Assembly: GCA_017449285.1 (NCBI GenBank)
Contig: JAFSJX010000059.1
Coordinates: 1-64,000 of the forward strand
Origin: Treponema sp.
GTDB taxonomy: Bacteria > Spirochaetota > Spirochaetia > Treponematales > Treponemataceae
DNA length: 64,000 nt
Direction of reading: 5' to 3'
Below the pieces are notes generated by a model, which was given only the letters and a program-made list of their open reading frames with translations, was not told the DNA's origin and searched no databases. Made by a program: the position numbers and the translations under genes. Below, piece after piece: positions 60,828 to 64,000 of the stretch (positions are counted from its first letter, which is position 1; every line of letters starts with the position of its first letter).

Positions 60828-62522
60828 ATGAAGAACAGAAAAGTTGTATGCGCGTTGCTCGCACTTTTCACAATGGTTTCCGCTTCGTTTGCCGTTGAAG
60901 TTGACGAAGAAGAAATCAAAAGCATCAGTGCCGATGAAGTAGTCTTTGAAAACTACATGGGCCCTCACTCAGTCATCAACACGATTGAAGAAATTCGTGC
61001 GATTGGTTCGGGAATCGGCGAAGTCGTAGCAAAAAATGCGGACAAAGCCGGAACATTCGGTTACGCGCCAAAGTATTCGGTCATTCATGCAGTCGATGCG
61101 GAAGAATCAGGCAAATTGGATGCGGACATTCTTGTCCTTGGACCGAACGCGGCTGTTGACCACATCAAGAACTTGCGCAGAATTATTTCCGCATATCTGA
61201 CCGCCGCCTACGGCTATTCAAACGCAGACGCAGACACTGTGGCGACATTCGTTACCGTGTACAACGCCGTTTACCGCGGAAATCTGGATATGTTCCAAAA
61301 AAAATACAAGAAAGTCGTTACCGACAACCTGACAAAAGATAAAGTGGGTATTGCCCTCTCCTACCGCGACTGGCCAGGAAAAACGCAGTTGGTCATTCCG
61401 CTGTACGATATCAATGGCGGATTAAGCACGGTCGATACATCTGTCATCTCCGATAAAGAAGTCATTGAGTCAATGAAAGAAGATGACGACAAAGGCATTG
61501 AAGAACGCAAAGGCATGGTTGACCTGAAAGAGCGTGAGGCCGACAACGCGGCAGAACGTGCGGCAGAGGCCCAGAAAAAGGCTGACGAAGAGCGCAAAAA
61601 AGCAGAGGAAGCACGAAAAGCCGCAGAAGAAGCCCGTCTGAAAGAAGAAAAGGCTAAGGCAGAGGCAGAGGCCGCAAAGAAAGCCGCAGAAGAAGCCGCA
61701 AAGAAAGCCGCAGAAGAGCCAAAGAATGAACAGGCACAGCAGGAAGCCCGCGAAGCAACCGCCCGTGCTGACGAAAAGCAACTGGAAGCGGCACAGGCTC
61801 AGGCAGAGGCAGAACAAGCAGAGCAGGTTGCTGAACAACAGGAACAAGCCGCTGAAGAAACTCAGAAACAGGCAGACACTGCCCAGAACACCGCCGAACA
61901 GAAGCGCACCGAGGCTCAGGAAGAACGCACTAACATTGCAAAAGACCAGCAGGAAGTCATTCAGAAGCAAGAAAAAAATGAAAGCGCACCTAATGTCTAT
62001 GGTCTTGCGGCAAAAGATTTGACCGGTCAGATGTCAAGCATCGTCCGTATGAATGGAAATGACGGCACACTTATCAAAGAATCGCCGGTTACTGTTATCC
62101 GTAGCCGCACGATGTATGAGGACGGAAACAACTTTATCGCCATCGCAGGCGAAATGGCAGGAAACGGCACAGTTAAACTTGTCCAGCTTGATAAAGAGAA
62201 CATGGAAATCGTCAAGGAAAGCAATGAGACGATTTATGAGAATTCGGTGCTGGTACAAGAGGGCGGCAGTTACTACTGCATCATTCAGGATGGACTTAAC
62301 TGCAACGTCGGCAAATTTGACGGTCAGCTGAACAACCAGCTAAAATCTCCTGTCAACGTGCGCCCGAACACCCCGATTACCGTTACCGAGGCTGGAATTA
62401 TCGTCACATCAATTACAGGAAACCCCATTCTGCTGAATAAAACAGACCTGACACAGATTTCGTCAAAGTCGCGCTACGACAGCATGGCAGATCAGGTAAT
62501 CGGCACTCTTGACGCAAAGTAA
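60828..62522 (+). CDS. P83/100-family secreted protein
   Basis: 564 residues, with a signal peptide (CALLALFTMVSASFAVEV). The first 210 residues match the spirochaete P83/100 antigen family (VVFENYMGPHSVINTIEEIR, split as EIRAIGSGIGEVVAKNADK). Residues about 215-385 are a continuous Ala/Glu/Lys/Gln coiled coil. The C-terminal 170 residues form a beta-rich domain (VIRSRTMYEDGNNFIAIAGE). It is expected in the periplasm or at the outer membrane and to be extended. A GGAGG site precedes the ATG. Confidence 0.88.
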   Translation: MKNRKVVCALLALFTMVSASFAVEVDEEEIKSISADEVVFENYMGPHSVINTIEEIRAIGSGIGEVVAKNADKAGTFGYAPKYSVIHAVDAEESGKLDADILVLGPNAAVDHIKNLRRIISAYLTAAYGYSNADADTVATFVTVYNAVYRGNLDMFQKKYKKVVTDNLTKDKVGIALSYRDWPGKTQLVIPLYDINGGLSTVDTSVISDKEVIESMKEDDDKGIEERKGMVDLKEREADNAAERAAEAQKKADEERKKAEEARKAAEEARLKEEKAKAEAEAAKKAAEEAAKKAAEEPKNEQAQQEAREATARADEKQLEAAQAQAEAEQAEQVAEQQEQAAEETQKQADTAQNTAEQKRTEAQEERTNIAKDQQEVIQKQEKNESAPNVYGLAAKDLTGQMSSIVRMNGNDGTLIKESPVTVIRSRTMYEDGNNFIAIAGEMAGNGTVKLVQLDKENMEIVKESNETIYENSVLVQEGGSYYCIIQDGLNCNVGKFDGQLNNQLKSPVNVRPNTPITVTEAGIIVTSITGNPILLNKTDLTQISSKSRYDSMADQVIGTLDAK

Positions 62523-62530
62523 GGAGTTTT

Positions 62531-62560
62531 CAACCGCCATCTTTGGCGGTTGAGATTTTT
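62531..62560 (+). terminator. Terminator after the P83/100 gene
   Basis: TCAACCGCCA-tctt-TGGCGGTTGA then GATTTTTCTT. It also lies just past the dnaB stop codon. Confidence 0.85.
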
Positions 62561-62561
62561 C

Positions 62562-63896
62562 TTATTCACCGTCTTCGAGTTTGTTCTCAAACTTGGTGAA
62601 ACTGTGCAGGAAGATAAGATTTACGTCTCCGATAGGACCGTTGCGCTGCTTGGCGACGATAAGTTTTGCATCCTGCACAGGTTCTGCGCTTCCATCCTCG
62701 GTCTTTTTTCTGTCGCGATGGATAAACATAACAACGTCAGCATCCTGTTCGATTGAACCAGAGCCACGCAACTGCGCAAGATTTGGCTCATTTCCTTCTG
62801 CATCACGCGCAACCTGACAAAGTGCGACCACAGGAATATTCAGTTCGCGCGCAAGGGCTTTGAGTGATTTTGAAACCTCGCTCACCTGCTCGTAGACGGG
62901 AGCATTCGCATTCTCAACCGAAATAAGACCTATATAGTCAATGAAGATAATTTTTACGCCGTGGTCAATCACCATACGGCGCGCCAATGTGCGAAGCTCA
63001 ATCAACTTCATGTTCGGAACATCGGCAATATACAGCGGCGCTTCAAAACAACGACCTGCGGCATCCTGCAATTTCTGAAAATCTTCCACCTTGAGCATAC
63101 CGCTACGAAGTTTGTTTCCAGAAATACGCGCTTCCTGCGAAAGCAGACGCTGCCCAATCTGCTCGTACGACATTTCCAAAGAGAAAAAGCCGCAGGGAGT
63201 TTTGTTCTGAACGGCAATATATTCCATCATGTTCAGCGCAAGCGCGGTCTTTCCCATTGACGGACGCGCACCGATGATAATCAATTCCGAATTTTGGAAT
63301 CCGCTTGTCATGTTGTCAAGACGTGCAAACCCAGACGGGATACCCGTATAGGTGCTGTGGTTGGTATAATGCTGCTCAATCGTCTGTATCGTCTGCGGAA
63401 CGACTTCCTTCATATCATGGATAGGAGTGGTCTGGTCTCCTTCGCTTAGGGCAAAAATACGTTTTTCCGCCTCTTCCAGAATAAGCCGGCTATCACGTGT
63501 CTCGTCAAAGGCAGACGCTTTTACCTCGGAAGAAAATTTGATGAGGCTACGACGGGTCGCCATATCGAAGACAATTTTCGCATAGTGGGAGATATTCGCG
63601 GCGGACGGAACGGTATCGGTAAGGGAAGCGACATACGCAGTCCCCCCTGCTTTTTCCAAATCGCCGCTCTGGGTCAACTCATTGATAATCGTAAGCAGGT
63701 CGCCAGTTATGCTCTTGGTGAACAGGCTCAGCATCGCCTTGTACACCGTCTGATTCTGCATGGAATAAAAATGCTCCGGGCGCAAAAGTGTAACGATAGT
63801 GTTCATCGCACTCCAGTCCAGCAAAAGCGCACCCAATGTCGCCTGTTCCGCATCCAGTTTGTGCGGCGGCACGGAATCTTTCAATGCGTTTTCCAT
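62562..63896 (-). CDS. dnaB: Replicative DNA helicase
   Basis: 444 residues. The N-terminal DnaB dimerisation domain (PPHKLDAEQATLGALLLDW) is followed by the RecA-like helicase: Walker A GARPSMGKTALALNMM, Walker B region IIFIDYIGLI, and LRGSGSIEQDADVVMFIHR. It unwinds DNA at the replication fork. It follows the gene of which only the tail is visible at the window end. Confidence 0.97.
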   Translation of the reverse strand: MENALKDSVPPHKLDAEQATLGALLLDWSAMNTIVTLLRPEHFYSMQNQTVYKAMLSLFTKSITGDLLTIINELTQSGDLEKAGGTAYVASLTDTVPSAANISHYAKIVFDMATRRSLIKFSSEVKASAFDETRDSRLILEEAEKRIFALSEGDQTTPIHDMKEVVPQTIQTIEQHYTNHSTYTGIPSGFARLDNMTSGFQNSELIIIGARPSMGKTALALNMMEYIAVQNKTPCGFFSLEMSYEQIGQRLLSQEARISGNKLRSGMLKVEDFQKLQDAAGRCFEAPLYIADVPNMKLIELRTLARRMVIDHGVKIIFIDYIGLISVENANAPVYEQVSEVSKSLKALARELNIPVVALCQVARDAEGNEPNLAQLRGSGSIEQDADVVMFIHRDRKKTEDGSAEPVQDAKLIVAKQRNGPIGDVNLIFLHSFTKFENKLEDGE

Positions 63897-63915
63897 AGTC
63901 TCCCTCTACAGTGAC

Positions 63916-63945
63916 AAAAAAAACCGGAGCCCCCACGACTCCGGC
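63916..63945 (-). terminator. Terminator between the last gene and dnaB
   Basis: On the minus strand CCGGAG-N9-CTCCGG then eight T. Confidence 0.85.
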
Positions 63946-63964
63946 TTATCAGAAAAATGCCGGT

Positions 63965-64000
63965 TACTCGGCTTTTGCTTCTTCTGCTTCAGGCGCAGAA
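63965..64000 (-). CDS. rplI: C-terminal tail of a gene, probably ribosomal protein L9
   Basis: Only the last 11 codons are in the window: SAPEAEEAKAE then TAA. An Ala/Glu tail and a position directly before dnaB fit L9, whose gene precedes dnaB in many bacteria, but the tail itself does not prove it. Confidence 0.4.

Overview
The window reads as a chromosome segment of a Treponema-type spirochaete. The evidence is a P83/100-family protein, many secreted or lipoprotein genes without homologues I can name, beta-propeller proteins, and the order rpsB-tsf-frr-uppS-cdsA-dxr-rseP. Base composition is mixed: a moderately GC-rich core is interrupted by AT-richer islands. No rRNA or CRISPR array was seen.

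Layout. 1-8.4 kb: the end of a chemotaxis receptor, a small 2[4Fe-4S] ferredoxin, an M23 cell-wall peptidase, a PEGA-like protein, a candidate 78-nt small RNA, a class A penicillin-binding protein, tyrS and a GH3 hexosaminidase lipoprotein. 8.4-11.4 kb: an amino-acid-permease-like protein fused to a GGDEF diguanylate cyclase, divergent from a TetR regulator. 11.4-14.9 kb: an AT-rich island with a GNAT toxin/antitoxin pair, a broken restriction-endonuclease-like gene, an HNH endonuclease and an XRE regulator. 15.2-16.9 kb: a ferritin-like / winged-helix / metallo-beta-lactamase-rubredoxin cluster. 17-25.1 kb: two operons (ABC transporter plus methyltransferase; RND exporter, LolA-like protein and outer-membrane barrel) with a TetR repressor between them. 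Palindromic operators at both promoters suggest one regulon. The ABC transporter gene carries a 72-bp palindromic element inserted in frame. 25.1-35.1 kb: a FadL-like porin behind a poly-T/poly-C/poly-A tract, mfd, secreted and repeat-containing proteins, and tRNA-Leu.

35.17-41.36 kb is a small integrative element. It is bounded by a 25-bp direct repeat matching the 3' end of tRNA-Gly(TCC) and has a tyrosine recombinase next to the tRNA. Short repeats at both ends look like integrase arm sites. Its cargo is an EcoRI-family adenine methyltransferase coupled to a DUF262-HNH nuclease, a likely restriction-modification or related defence pair, plus two unknown proteins.

41.5-64 kb is mostly housekeeping: rnc-acpP-rpmF, coaD, maf, tRNA-Arg, the long rpsB-to-rseP run (translation, isoprenoid and phospholipid precursors, membrane protease), glgA with an aminotransferase, a 23S-type uracil methyltransferase, two beta-propeller proteins, the P83/100 protein, dnaB and the tail of a gene that is probably rplI. 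Several genes across the window have a -10 box exactly six bases before the start codon, suggesting leaderless mRNAs.
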